DNA of 64,000 nt from JADCRZ01 sp031399065 (GTDB lineage: Bacteria > Bacteroidota > Bacteroidia > Chitinophagales > Chitinophagaceae): contig JANNOM010000096.1 of assembly GCA_031399065.1 (NCBI GenBank), positions 1-64,000 on the forward strand, read 5' to 3'. The notes under the pieces were generated by a model. The model was not told the origin of the DNA and searched no databases. It saw only the letters and a list, made by a program, of their open reading frames with translations. A program made the translations under genes and the position numbers. Positions 27,104 to 36,124 of the stretch are shown one piece after another. How positions within the stretch are numbered: position 1 is the first letter of the stretch; every line of letters starts with the position of its first letter.

Positions 27104-27151
27104 CAATAGCCGGGCCTGCTCCTGTAAGCAGCATCCAACCTTAATTTGAAA

Positions 27152-27182
27152 TTGGCGGCCTTGTTCACATCCTTTACTTTTG
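27152..27182 (+). promoter_or_regulatory. gcvT promoter
   Basis: TTG at 27152-27154 and TACTTTTG at 27175-27182, 20 bp apart, with the -7 box 17 nt before the gcvT ATG at 27200. Confidence 0.55.
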
Positions 27183-27199
27183 CGGGCTAAATACGCAAT

Positions 27200-28285
27200 A
27201 TGAAGAACACCCCTTTTACAGACAAACACATTGCACTGGGCGCTAAAATGGCGGAATTTGCAGGGTACAACATGCCTATCAGCTATAGTGGAATCAACGA
27301 TGAGCATGCAGCTGTAAGAAATAACGCCGGTGTATTCGATGTGAGTCATATGGGTGAGTTCATTATTAAAGGAGAGCACGCGCTCGACCTGATACAGAGA
27401 GTAACTACCAACGATGCCGCCAAACTGAGTGCAGGCAAAGCCCAGTATAGTTGCCTTCCCAATGAAACGGGCGGTATTGTCGACGATCTCCTGGTATATT
27501 GCCTGGAAGAAAACAAGAGTTACATGATCGTAGTAAATGCCTCCAACATTGATAAAGACTGGTCATGGATAAGCCGGTTTAACACCACTGGCGCAGAAAT
27601 GCACAATATCTCTGATAAAACCTGCCTGCTGGCCGTGCAGGGGCCTAATGCCACTAAGATACTGCAGCCCCTGACAGATATGGATATTATGAACCTGAAG
27701 TATTACACGTTTACGAGAGGCCTTTTTGCCGGTGTGTCCAACGTTATCATAAGCGCTACCGGCTATACCGGTTCCGGGGGAGTTGAAATATACTTTGAAG
27801 ACAAAGACGATAATGCGGATAAAATATGGACGGCTATTTTCGGTGCCGGCGAGGCTTCGGGTTTAAAGCCGATTGGACTAGGAGCCAGGGACACCCTGCG
27901 TCTCGAAATGGGCTACTGCCTTTACGGAAATGATATTGATGACAGCACCAGTCCCCTGGAGGCCGGCCTCGGCTGGATCACCAGGTTCACCAAGCACTTT
28001 ACCGCCCGCGAAATACTCGAACAGCAAAAAGCCGATGGCATCCACCGCAAACTGGTGGGCCTAGAAATGATAGAGAAAGGGATACCCCGGCATAACTATG
28101 AAATCAAGAATATCCATGGTGCCGTTATCGGTAATATCACTTCGGGTACCCAGGCACCCTCCCTGGGGAAAGGGGTTGCCATGGGTTATGTAGATGCCGG
28201 TTACGCGGCGATTGATACCCGGGTACTGGTGAAAGTAAGAGATAAATTATTGCAGGCCAAAATAGTAAAAATGCCTTTTGCCTGA
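27200..28285 (+). CDS. gcvT: Aminomethyltransferase (glycine cleavage system T protein)
   Basis: GcvT transfers the methylene unit of the aminomethyl-lipoyl H protein to tetrahydrofolate. The 361-residue product has the standard N-terminus (HIALGAKMAEFAGYNMPISY) and the SHMGEF motif, followed by GYTGSGGVEIYFE, the LGARDTLRLEMGYCLYGND catalytic region and the C-terminal SGTQAPSLGKGVAMGYV. The length is normal. The other glycine cleavage genes (gcvP, gcvH) are not in the window, which is usual for Bacteroidota. It is followed by comB 53 bp downstream. Confidence 0.96.
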   Translation: MKNTPFTDKHIALGAKMAEFAGYNMPISYSGINDEHAAVRNNAGVFDVSHMGEFIIKGEHALDLIQRVTTNDAAKLSAGKAQYSCLPNETGGIVDDLLVYCLEENKSYMIVVNASNIDKDWSWISRFNTTGAEMHNISDKTCLLAVQGPNATKILQPLTDMDIMNLKYYTFTRGLFAGVSNVIISATGYTGSGGVEIYFEDKDDNADKIWTAIFGAGEASGLKPIGLGARDTLRLEMGYCLYGNDIDDSTSPLEAGLGWITRFTKHFTAREILEQQKADGIHRKLVGLEMIEKGIPRHNYEIKNIHGAVIGNITSGTQAPSLGKGVAMGYVDAGYAAIDTRVLVKVRDKLLQAKIVKMPFA

Positions 28286-28338
28286 TAGCCCCTGCGATCC
28301 TTTTACGCTAATGACAACCACATTCATTTCAACGTATC

Positions 28339-29079
28339 ATGACTAATAACAAGCCCGCCTTACATACTTCCCTTTCTCCTTCGCTGCTGCATTTATACGA
28401 TCTCACGGACACTATCGTAGTGGTTATAGACGTATTAAGGGCCACGTCAACAATCGCTACTGCCCTGTACAACGGGGCACGGTGCGTAATACCGGTAGAC
28501 AGCGTGCCCAAGTGCATAGAACTGGGCCGGCAGCTCGGCGGCATTACGGCGGGGGAACGAGATGGACGCATAGCGGAAGGACTTGAATACGGTAACTCGC
28601 CTTTTGAATACCCGGCTTCTTTTGTACATGGCAAAACCCTGGTACTTACTACCACCAACGGCACTATGCTGCTGCACATGGCCCTGGAGAAAGGGGCCAA
28701 CCGCATTATCACCGGCTCTTTTCCTAATCTCTCTGCCGTATGCGACTACCTGCTTGCGCAAAATAAAAATGTACTGCTTGCCTGCGCAGCCTGGAAGGGC
28801 AGGGTTAACCAGGAAGACATGTTGTTTGCCGGTGCCGTTATTTCCCGTATAAAAGACAAGTTTCATATCAATTGCGATTCTTCGCAGGTGGCAGAGCTCC
28901 TCTATCTGCATGCAGGGAAAGATCTGTATACGTTTATGGCCACTCATCATGCTTCGCACTATTACCGCCTGATGAATTACGGATTGGAAAAAGATATCCG
29001 CTATTGCCTTACTCCCGACCTGGCTAATGTACTGCCGGTTTACAGCGAAGGAAGACTTATAACGGGCAAAGGCGTTTAA
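28339..29079 (+). CDS. comB: 2-phosphosulfolactate phosphatase family protein (ComB-like)
   Basis: A 246-residue protein of the ComB family, which dephosphorylates 2-phosphosulfolactate in the sulfolactate/coenzyme M branch. Visible family features are VVVIDVLRATSTIATAL near the N-terminus, AGERDGRIAEGLEYGNSP, VLTTTNGTMLL and CAAWKGRVNQEDMLFAGAV. The length is that of the family. Most Bacteroidota lack coenzyme M, so the enzyme may serve another sulfonate pathway here. No ComA or ComC gene is seen nearby. It is probably cotranscribed with gcvT. Confidence 0.85.
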   Translation: MTNNKPALHTSLSPSLLHLYDLTDTIVVVIDVLRATSTIATALYNGARCVIPVDSVPKCIELGRQLGGITAGERDGRIAEGLEYGNSPFEYPASFVHGKTLVLTTTNGTMLLHMALEKGANRIITGSFPNLSAVCDYLLAQNKNVLLACAAWKGRVNQEDMLFAGAVISRIKDKFHINCDSSQVAELLYLHAGKDLYTFMATHHASHYYRLMNYGLEKDIRYCLTPDLANVLPVYSEGRLITGKGV

Positions 29080-29142
29080 AAAATGAATATCCAGCGGGCG
29101 ATATAGCTCCCGATTTCGTAAACAAGTTCTCTTATTGGGGCG

Positions 29143-29150
29143 TACCTTTG
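29143..29150 (+). promoter_or_regulatory. -7 promoter element for feoB
   Basis: TACCTTTG fits TAnnTTTG and lies 17 nt before the TTG start of feoB. Confidence 0.55.
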
Positions 29151-29167
29151 CACACTGATTTAAAAAA

Positions 29168-31288
29168 TTGCAGAGATCTGACCTACATATCGCGTTAATA
29201 GGCAACCCCAATTGCGGAAAAAGCTCCCTGTTTAATTCGCTTACCGGTTTAAACCAGAAAGTAGGTAATTTTCCCGGTGTTACGGTCGATAAAAAAAGTG
29301 GGGTCGCTTCCATTTCGCCCGACTTAAAAGCTACTATTCTCGACCTTCCGGGTACTTATAGCCTGTATCCGAAAAGAGCCGATGAATGGGTTACATACCA
29401 CGTACTGCTTAACCAGGACGTAGAAGTAAAAGCCGATATGGTGATTATACTGGCAGATGCCAGCAACCTCAAAAGAAACCTGCTGTTTGTTTCCCAGATT
29501 ATTGACCTTAAAACACCCGCTGTAGTCGCCCTCACCATGCTGGATCTGGCAAAAAAGAAAGGCATCGAAATAGACCTCGACGGACTGGAAAGAGAGTTGG
29601 GTGTACCCGTGGTGCCTGTAAACCCGCGCCGCGACAAAGGCATTCCGCAATTAAAAAAGGCCATTGAGCAAACGGCCCAAAACCTCTATAAAGCACCGGC
29701 TTTCGATTTTATAGGTAATAAAGACCTGGCTCCGCAGGCCGTAGAAAGTATAAAAAAACTCTTTCCTGCTATCAGCGACTATACGGCCATCCACTACCTT
29801 ATCAACCACGAAGATTTTTTACTGTCGCCGGAGATGCAGCATAGTATTGAAGGGATCGAGAAGGAATACCAGTTCAATGCGACCCGGGCCCAGGCCGACG
29901 AGATTATGCAGCGGTATGCGCGCATCAAACAGATCATGATGCAGACCATGTCTGAACCGGACCCGCTTCAAAAAACATTGTTTACGGAGCGGCTGGATAA
30001 CCTGCTGCTGCATCGCCGCTGGGGTTACCTGATACTGATTTCCGTTCTATTCCTATTGTTCCAGAGTGTCTTTTGGATAGCCGATTATCCCATGACCGCC
30101 ATCGAATGGACATTCGCGGAACTTGGCAGCCGCCTCGGCAACTTGTTGCCGCAGGTATGGTGGAGCGATCTTTTGATAAATGGTTTAATAGCCGGGCTGG
30201 GCGGTATTATTGTATTCGTTCCGCAGATCATGATCCTATTTGGACTCGTTACGCTGCTGGAAGATACCGGATATATGGCACGTATCAGTTTTTTGACCGA
30301 TAAACTGATGCGAAAAGTAGGGCTGAACGGTAAAAGTGTGATGCCCATGATCAGCGGCTTTGCCTGCGCGGTACCGGCCATCATGAGTGCACGCAGTATC
30401 GAAAACCGAAAAGAGCGGCTGCTAACGATCATGGTTACGCCACTTATGAGCTGCTCCGCCCGGCTCCCTATTTATACCATCATCATTGCGCTCGTAATAC
30501 CCAGGCAAAGCCTGTGGGGTATTTTTAGTCTGCAGGGATTGGTTATGATGGCTATGTACCTGCTGGGTACGGTGATGGCACTGGTAGTAGCTTATGTAAT
30601 GAAGTGGTTTATAAACATTAAAGAAAAAAGTTTTTTTATACTGGAACTGCCCACTTACAGATCGCCGCGCTGGAAAAACGTAGGCGTTACCATGCTGGAG
30701 AAGGCCAGGATTTTCGTGAAAGATGCAGGTAAAGTAATCATCGTAATCAGCATTATTTTATGGGCCCTCAGCACTTACGGACCCGAAAAAAATATGCAGG
30801 CCATCAAGCAGCAATATGAGCAGCAAAAAGCCGCCCGGCCCGGTGAAGCCGCAGGGTTGGAACGGCAAAAGAATGCCGCACTTCTCCAGCATTCCTACGC
30901 GGGCATCCTGGGCAGATCGATAGAACCGGCCATAGAGCCTCTTGGCTTCGACTGGAAAATAGGTATCGCCTTAATCACTTCTTTCGCCGCGCGGGAAGTG
31001 TTTGTAGGCACTATGGCCACCCTTTACAGCGTAGGAGAGGAGGAGGACAGCGGGCTACTGCTGCGCGAAAAAATGCATGCCGCCACCAAAGAAAACGGAT
31101 CGCCCGTATATACGGTGGCTTCGGGCATGTCGCTGATGGTTTTTTATGTGCTGGCCATGCAGTGTATGAGTACGCTCGCCATCGTAAAGCGCGAAACGCG
31201 CAGTTGGAAATGGCCTGTTATACAATTCGTTTATATGACGGTACTCGCTTATATCATGAGCTTTATCGTATACCAGTTGCTTAAATAA
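29168..31288 (+). CDS. feoB: Ferrous iron transporter FeoB
   Basis: FeoB is the inner-membrane Fe(II) transporter with an N-terminal G-protein domain. The 706-residue product has the G1 motif GNPNCGKS (12-19), the G3 region DLPGTYSL and a TMLD G4 motif. The membrane core includes two conserved Cys segments (SGFACAVPAIMSARS and TPLMSCSARLPIY) and a C-terminal Cys-containing helix (MQCMSTLAIVKRE). The start is a TTG, because no in-frame ATG precedes the G1 motif and the promoter sits just upstream. FeoA, often adjacent, is encoded 22 kb away at 53.0 kb. No FeoC is seen. Confidence 0.95.
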   Translation: MQRSDLHIALIGNPNCGKSSLFNSLTGLNQKVGNFPGVTVDKKSGVASISPDLKATILDLPGTYSLYPKRADEWVTYHVLLNQDVEVKADMVIILADASNLKRNLLFVSQIIDLKTPAVVALTMLDLAKKKGIEIDLDGLERELGVPVVPVNPRRDKGIPQLKKAIEQTAQNLYKAPAFDFIGNKDLAPQAVESIKKLFPAISDYTAIHYLINHEDFLLSPEMQHSIEGIEKEYQFNATRAQADEIMQRYARIKQIMMQTMSEPDPLQKTLFTERLDNLLLHRRWGYLILISVLFLLFQSVFWIADYPMTAIEWTFAELGSRLGNLLPQVWWSDLLINGLIAGLGGIIVFVPQIMILFGLVTLLEDTGYMARISFLTDKLMRKVGLNGKSVMPMISGFACAVPAIMSARSIENRKERLLTIMVTPLMSCSARLPIYTIIIALVIPRQSLWGIFSLQGLVMMAMYLLGTVMALVVAYVMKWFINIKEKSFFILELPTYRSPRWKNVGVTMLEKARIFVKDAGKVIIVISIILWALSTYGPEKNMQAIKQQYEQQKAARPGEAAGLERQKNAALLQHSYAGILGRSIEPAIEPLGFDWKIGIALITSFAAREVFVGTMATLYSVGEEEDSGLLLREKMHAATKENGSPVYTVASGMSLMVFYVLAMQCMSTLAIVKRETRSWKWPVIQFVYMTVLAYIMSFIVYQLLK

Positions 31289-31312
31289 TACATTACAGGT
31301 TATATTTATCCA

Positions 31313-31867
31313 GTGCAAGCACTTACCCCGTTAAACAGGCATTTAAAGAAGATCGTCGTGATAGGCCCCGAATCTACCGGCAAAAGCACCTTATGCGAGC
31401 AACTGGCCGCATATTACGATACCGCCTGGTGTCCGGAATATTCGAGGGAATACCTGCTGCAAAATGGTATCACCTATGCTTACGAGGATCTGCTTACCAT
31501 TGCCAGGGGCCAAACGAAGCTGGAAGACGCCACCTGCCTGCAGGCAAAGAACGGACTTGTGTTTATCGACACTGACCTGTACGTAATGAAGGTTTGGAGT
31601 GAATTCATTTTTGGCCGTTGTGATACCTGGATACTGAACGAGATCGTTAACCGCAGGTACGACTTTTACTTACTTTGCGATATCGATATCCCCTGGAAAA
31701 AAGATGCGCTGAGGGAACATCCGGATCTTATCAACCGGAAAAAACTTTACCATATCTACCGCGATCTGCTGGTTAATCAATCCACTCCCTGGGCAGGAGT
31801 CAGCGGCAGTTCGGAAGAGGAGCGCTTACATAAGGCAATAGAAGCGCTGGATGGGCAATTGTTTTAA
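31313..31867 (+). CDS. AAA-family P-loop kinase, NadR ribosylnicotinamide-kinase-like
   Basis: A 184-residue P-loop protein with Walker A GPESTGKST (18-26), a conserved PEYSREYL segment and VFIDTDLYVMKVWSE as the Walker B region. This is the pattern of the NadR C-terminal kinase domain (ribosylnicotinamide kinase), here standing alone without the adenylyltransferase domain. It may phosphorylate nicotinamide riboside, or be a related small kinase. The start is a GTG, 24 bp after feoB. The stop codon overlaps the end of mtgA by 4 bp, tail to tail. Confidence 0.8.
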   Translation: MQALTPLNRHLKKIVVIGPESTGKSTLCEQLAAYYDTAWCPEYSREYLLQNGITYAYEDLLTIARGQTKLEDATCLQAKNGLVFIDTDLYVMKVWSEFIFGRCDTWILNEIVNRRYDFYLLCDIDIPWKKDALREHPDLINRKKLYHIYRDLLVNQSTPWAGVSGSSEEERLHKAIEALDGQLF

Positions 31868-32568
31868 TTGACTATTTTACGTACATCCGGATCTCCCCCC
31901 AGGTTATTCATCTGCACCATTATCCACGGAGCGCGGGACGTTACGTACCGCGAAGCGGGCTTTACGGTGTATTTTTTGGGGTTGGGGAGACTGGCGGCTA
32001 TCAGCGCAGCTTCCCTGCGGGTGAGTTTGGCGGCTGATTTTTTAAAATATTTGTAGGCGGCGGCTTCGATGCCAAAAACACCTTTGCCCATTTCGGCTAC
32101 ATTGAGATACATGTCGAGTATTCTTTTTTTACCCCATATCAGTTCAATCATAAAGGTAAAATATACTTCCAGCCCTTTACGCACCCAGCTTCTGCCCTGC
32201 CAGAGAAATACATTTTTAGCCACCTGCTGGCTGATAGTGCTGGCACCTTTCACCCGGTTGGGTTTTCGCTTATTATAGGCCATCGCTTTTTCTATGCTCT
32301 TCCAGTCGAAGCCGCTATGGTCCGCAAACAACTGATCTTCCGAAGCCATCACAGCCAGCCGTGCATGGGGAGAAACGTCGGCATGGTCTACATAGTCTCT
32401 TTTTAATCCATTGCCTGCTATCCATTCGGAAAGCTGTGTAATGGTGACCGGCGGGTTCACCCACTTCAATAAAACGATATATAAAAGGTGGGAAATAAGT
32501 ATAAAAAGAAAGAGTCGCTTCAGGAAGCGGAACAAACGGGAGCCCGGACCGGTTTTCTCTTTTTTCAT
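31864..32568 (-). CDS. mtgA: Monofunctional biosynthetic peptidoglycan transglycosylase
   Basis: MtgA polymerises lipid II into glycan strands. From the ATG complementary to 32566-32568 the product has 234 residues: an N-terminal membrane anchor (about 13-35) and a GT51 domain with the catalytic E77 (VMASEDQLFADHSGFDWKS), the GASTISQQVAKNVFLW motif and a second conserved region (KKRILDMYLNVAEMGKGVFG). A longer frame extends upstream into the lysE-type gene but lacks family character. The TATATTTG box 4 nt upstream of the ATG favours this start and suggests a leaderless message. Confidence 0.92.
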   Translation of the reverse strand: MKKEKTGPGSRLFRFLKRLFLFILISHLLYIVLLKWVNPPVTITQLSEWIAGNGLKRDYVDHADVSPHARLAVMASEDQLFADHSGFDWKSIEKAMAYNKRKPNRVKGASTISQQVAKNVFLWQGRSWVRKGLEVYFTFMIELIWGKKRILDMYLNVAEMGKGVFGIEAAAYKYFKKSAAKLTRREAALIAASLPNPKKYTVKPASRYVTSRAPWIMVQMNNLGGDPDVRKIVN

Positions 32569-32572
32569 GCTG

Positions 32573-32580
32573 CAAATATA
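32573..32580 (-). promoter_or_regulatory. -7 promoter element 4 nt before mtgA
   Basis: CAAATATA on the plus strand reads TATATTTG on the minus strand, followed by CAGC and the mtgA ATG. Such spacing would place the transcription start at or next to the start codon. Confidence 0.45.
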
Positions 32581-32599
32581 ATGGGGTTCCTTAACTGGC

Positions 32600-33235
32600 T
32601 TACCTGGTGTCCATAATAAAGTATGCGCCCCATAATAACGCAATCCCAAATACGACAAGTATGGATCCCGATATTTTATTTATGATCGAAATATTATGAA
32701 CCGTGAGCCGCGAACGCAGTTTCTCTGCCAGGAACACTTTACCGATATCGGCTATTATATTTATTAAAAGACAGATAGAAAAAATGATGATGCGCTGGTG
32801 AAGGTTATGCGTAACGGAGAAAGCCGTGGCACTGGTGAGCCAGAATAATAATATACTTGGATTAAGGGTATTGATCAGGAAGCCGGACAGGGCAATTTTT
32901 ATGAATTGTCTTTTACTAACTTTTATAACAGTAGTGCCCAGTTCGCGGATAACGATCTTTTTTAAAAAAACATAATACAGTCCCATGCCAATAAGAAAGC
33001 CGCTTCCTATATAACCGATCACCTGTTTAAATTCGAGTAAAGCAGCTACCCACTCGGAGAAGGCGTTGGAAACGGCTATCAGAAAGAAGTCGCTGATCCA
33101 CACGCCCATAACGAAGGCCAGTCCCCCTTCTTTGCCATTGTTGATGCTTTGCTTAATAACGGTGAAAATGACCGGCCCTACGGATAAGATAAGGAAAAAA
33201 CCGAGGCCCAATCCTTTAATGACTGCTTCTAACAT
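32600..33235 (-). CDS. LysE-family amino-acid exporter
   Basis: A 211-residue membrane protein with about six transmembrane helices. The N-terminal signature (GLGLGFFLILSVGPVIFTVIKQSI) and the mid-protein SGFLINTLNPSILLFWL motif are those of the LysE/RhtB exporter superfamily. These proteins export amino acids or related metabolites; the substrate is unknown. It is on the same strand as the GH3 gene upstream (36 bp gap) and mtgA downstream, with mtgA having its own promoter box in between. Confidence 0.85.
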   Translation of the reverse strand: MLEAVIKGLGLGFFLILSVGPVIFTVIKQSINNGKEGGLAFVMGVWISDFFLIAVSNAFSEWVAALLEFKQVIGYIGSGFLIGMGLYYVFLKKIVIRELGTTVIKVSKRQFIKIALSGFLINTLNPSILLFWLTSATAFSVTHNLHQRIIIFSICLLINIIADIGKVFLAEKLRSRLTVHNISIINKISGSILVVFGIALLWGAYFIMDTR

Positions 33236-33270
33236 GTATAGACGTTGCTTGCTTATAGATATCGCCGGAG

Positions 33271-34815
33271 CTAATGCGTTTCCGACAAAGTGAAAGATCC
33301 CTTTTTTACAAAATTAACCCAATCCTCGTACATTTTGCCTTTCAGCACACGGGGGAATTTATGCTGGCCGCCTACTTTGCCCTTTAAACGCATAAACTCC
33401 ATAAACTGGTCTTCTTTCAATACGGTTACGGTTACCTGTTTCAGGGCGCTTTTCCTTTCCACAGCGTAATCATCATTCAATGCCTTCAGGTGGGTATCGA
33501 TGCTTCTGCAAAGCAGGTTGCTATCTACCGCGTCATCACAGGCCACATACCATTCGTGGGCGAAGAAACTTTCGCAGGGCACCCCTGCCACGGTAAACTC
33601 TGGTATGGATATATTCAACGCTTCGCTGCTAAGCTGCACTGCTTTTGTCATATTCTCCACACTCAGGTGTTCGCCTACCAGGCTCAGGTAATGTTTGGTT
33701 CTGCCGGTAATGATGATCTCGCTGTTTTCTTTATCCACAAACCGTACCGTGTCGCCTATCAAGTATCGCCAGGCACCGGCACTGGTACTCAGCAGAATAG
33801 CATAGTCTTTCCCTTCTTCCACTTCGTGTATCATCAGGGCTTCGGGGTTATCCACCATATTACCTTCGTTGTCGAAGTTCTTACTGTCGAAAGGTATAAA
33901 TTCAAAAAAGATATGCTGGTTGGTTACCAGCTTCATCCCTTTGGCATATTGCCGGTCCTGGTAAGCGATGAACCCTTCCGAGGCCAGGTAGGTTTCGATA
34001 TAGGTGAGCGGACGGGCCAGTAATTTCTGTACGCCCTTTCTGTATGGTTCAAACGAAACGCCTCCGTGTACGAAGAAAGTGAGGTTCGGCCAGATGTCGT
34101 GAATGGTTTTAACCTGGTACCGCTCTATTATTTTTTCCATGCATAACTGCAGCCATGCGGGCACACCTACTATAAAACTGATATCCCAGTTAGGTGCCTG
34201 CTCCACGATCTCCTCCATTTTTTTATTCCAGTCTTTTTGCCTGGCTATCTTTTTACCCGGCTTGTAAAAAGGAGAGAACCAGAAAGGAACCCTTTTAGCG
34301 GTGATGCCGCTTAGGTCTCCGGAATAATAACCGGCTTCTTTCTGCAGATCCGTACTTCCCCCGATCATCAGCCAGCCCTTACTGAGAGAGCGTACCTGGA
34401 TATTTTCGTAATTGCGTAAACTGATTAGCTGTTTTATCATCACCATCCGGTTGCCCCGCAAAAGGTCGTTGGTGATCGGAAGAAATTTACTGGCCGACTC
34501 GGAAGTGCCGGAAGACAGCGCGTAGTATTTTATTTTACCCGGCCAGCATACGTCCTGCTTACCTTCCAGCGAGCGATGCCACCATCTTTTATAAATGGAA
34601 TTATAATTATAGGTAGGTACCAGTTCCTGGAAGCGTTTACCGACGTGTTTACTCATCATGATCTCATCGAACCGGAACTCCTGGCCAAACTCGGTAAACC
34701 TTGCTTTCTTAAGTAAATTTTTTAGCACCCGAAGTTGCTGACTGCGGGGTGAGCTCACAGGTAACCTGAGGGCTTTAGCAAGCGATTTCGGAAGAGAGAG
34801 ATGAATCAACGCCAT
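33271..34815 (-). CDS. GH3 auxin-responsive-promoter family protein
   Basis: A 514-residue protein of the GH3 family, which in plants conjugates amino acids to carboxylic acids through an acyl-adenylate. Visible features are the GTSESASKFLPIT ATP-binding motif, an FVHGGVSFEPYR segment, ETYLASEGFIAYQD, and YRLIGDTVRF-type and TGRTKHYLSLVGEHLS regions. Bacterial members are common in Bacteroidota and have no established substrate. It is translated with a 9-bp gap after the glycosyltransferase gene on the same strand. Confidence 0.9.
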   Translation of the reverse strand: MALIHLSLPKSLAKALRLPVSSPRSQQLRVLKNLLKKARFTEFGQEFRFDEIMMSKHVGKRFQELVPTYNYNSIYKRWWHRSLEGKQDVCWPGKIKYYALSSGTSESASKFLPITNDLLRGNRMVMIKQLISLRNYENIQVRSLSKGWLMIGGSTDLQKEAGYYSGDLSGITAKRVPFWFSPFYKPGKKIARQKDWNKKMEEIVEQAPNWDISFIVGVPAWLQLCMEKIIERYQVKTIHDIWPNLTFFVHGGVSFEPYRKGVQKLLARPLTYIETYLASEGFIAYQDRQYAKGMKLVTNQHIFFEFIPFDSKNFDNEGNMVDNPEALMIHEVEEGKDYAILLSTSAGAWRYLIGDTVRFVDKENSEIIITGRTKHYLSLVGEHLSVENMTKAVQLSSEALNISIPEFTVAGVPCESFFAHEWYVACDDAVDSNLLCRSIDTHLKALNDDYAVERKSALKQVTVTVLKEDQFMEFMRLKGKVGGQHKFPRVLKGKMYEDWVNFVKKGSFTLSETH

Positions 34816-34824
34816 GGAGCTGTA

Positions 34825-35721
34825 TCACTTATTTTGTCGATTTGTAAAAGTACGTTTTTTAATTTGCCTGAATAAATTTCCTATACCGGCCACCCCTGCA
34901 CGAACGCCTATCCCTGCCTGTATCAGTGCAATAAACAAGAACGAGCGACTACCTGAATAATGTTTTTTAACAAACTGGTTCATGGCTTTATAAAACAGCC
35001 GCGTGTAGCGAAGGCTATCGTGGTTGGTGCTTTCTCCTTTGAAGTGGGTGATACTGCTTCCTGCGAAATAGTAATTTTTATAGCCCGCCTGTTGTATGCG
35101 GTAACTAAGGTCTATATCTTCAGCATACATAAAGAACCGCTCGTCGAACCCACCCGTTTTATCGAGTATTGTTTTAGGGACCATCAGGAATGCACCCGAA
35201 AGCACGTCTACCTCTTGTGTATGGTTTTCATCCAGGTGTCCAAGGTAATAAGGGGCCAGCAAACGGCTCCTGGGGAATAATGCTGTAATACCGGTTAGTT
35301 TCAAAAAAGCTGCTGAAGGCGAAGGGAAGCCGCGTTTCGATTCCGGGAGATAATACCCACTGCCATCAACCATCCTTATACCTATTGCTCCCGCATCAGG
35401 GTGTGATGATAAAAAATCGACACATTTACCCAAGCTGTCTTCTTCTAAAATGGTATCAGGATTAAGAAAAAGAATATACCTCCCATGCGCCAGGTGCAGG
35501 CCGGTATTGTTAGCACGTGCATACCCGGTATTCTCCTTATTTACCACGAACCTGACCCAGGGAAAGAGGGGGGGAAGATAAGCTATGCTGTCATCCGAAG
35601 AAGCGTTGTCCACCACAATTACTTCCGCATCCATCGATGCCATTGATTTCTGAACCGATAACAGGCATTGCTCCAGGAAATGCCTGACATTGTAATTAAC
35701 TATTATGACAGATAATACCAT
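34825..35721 (-). CDS. Glycosyltransferase family 2 protein
   Basis: A 298-residue GT-A fold glycosyltransferase. The N-terminus (VLSVIIVNYNVRHFLEQCLLSV) and VIVVDNASSDDSI are the nucleotide-binding part. ILFLNPDTILEED supplies the metal-binding region, and a C-terminal GGFDERFFMYAEDIDLSYRI motif is the acceptor-side ED region. It most resembles rhamnosyltransferase-like GT2 proteins. Its start codon overlaps the stop of the DUF3127 gene (TAATG), so the two are translationally coupled. Confidence 0.9.
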   Translation of the reverse strand: MVLSVIIVNYNVRHFLEQCLLSVQKSMASMDAEVIVVDNASSDDSIAYLPPLFPWVRFVVNKENTGYARANNTGLHLAHGRYILFLNPDTILEEDSLGKCVDFLSSHPDAGAIGIRMVDGSGYYLPESKRGFPSPSAAFLKLTGITALFPRSRLLAPYYLGHLDENHTQEVDVLSGAFLMVPKTILDKTGGFDERFFMYAEDIDLSYRIQQAGYKNYYFAGSSITHFKGESTNHDSLRYTRLFYKAMNQFVKKHYSGSRSFLFIALIQAGIGVRAGVAGIGNLFRQIKKRTFTNRQNK

Positions 35722-36071
35722 TAAAAGGGAAGATCATCCGGCGGCTCGTTATCGATGGGACCCTGCATGGAAGCAGGCGGCATATCTGAACTGCTGCCCG
35801 TGCCGGCACCTGCTATTGATACAGCGTACGCTTTAAGGTCGGTATACCACCGCCCGTTGTACTCCCTGCTTTCCGCGTCGAAGTTTACTTTAAGGCTTTG
35901 TCCTATTACAAATTTACTGGTATCAATTTTATCTCCCCAGGCGGCCAGGCATACTTTTTTGGGGTATGCATCCGTTGTTTCCACCACAAATTCCTGTTTT
36001 TTCCAGGTTCCGTTTTTACCCTGCCCGCTTTGCGGTGACAGTATATGAATAAGCGTACCGGTAATTTCCAT
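35721..36071 (-). CDS. DUF3127 protein with SSB-like acidic C-terminal tip
   Basis: A 116-residue protein of the DUF3127 family, which is Bacteroidota-enriched and predicted to have an OB fold (MEITGTLIHILSPQSGQG, KKQEFVVETTDAYPKKV, DTSKFVIGQSLKVNFDAES). The C-terminal part is Ser/Pro/Gly-rich and ends NEPPDDLPF, closely like the acidic DDDIPF tip of single-stranded-DNA-binding proteins. Together with the OB fold this suggests a DNA-binding or DNA-repair-partner role. Its TAATG junction couples it to the glycosyltransferase gene. Confidence 0.85.
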   Translation of the reverse strand: MEITGTLIHILSPQSGQGKNGTWKKQEFVVETTDAYPKKVCLAAWGDKIDTSKFVIGQSLKVNFDAESREYNGRWYTDLKAYAVSIAGAGTGSSSDMPPASMQGPIDNEPPDDLPF

Positions 36072-36124
36072 ATATCATTTTTTTATTTCCAACAGGGCCG
36101 AAGATAATAATAATTTGCTTGTCC

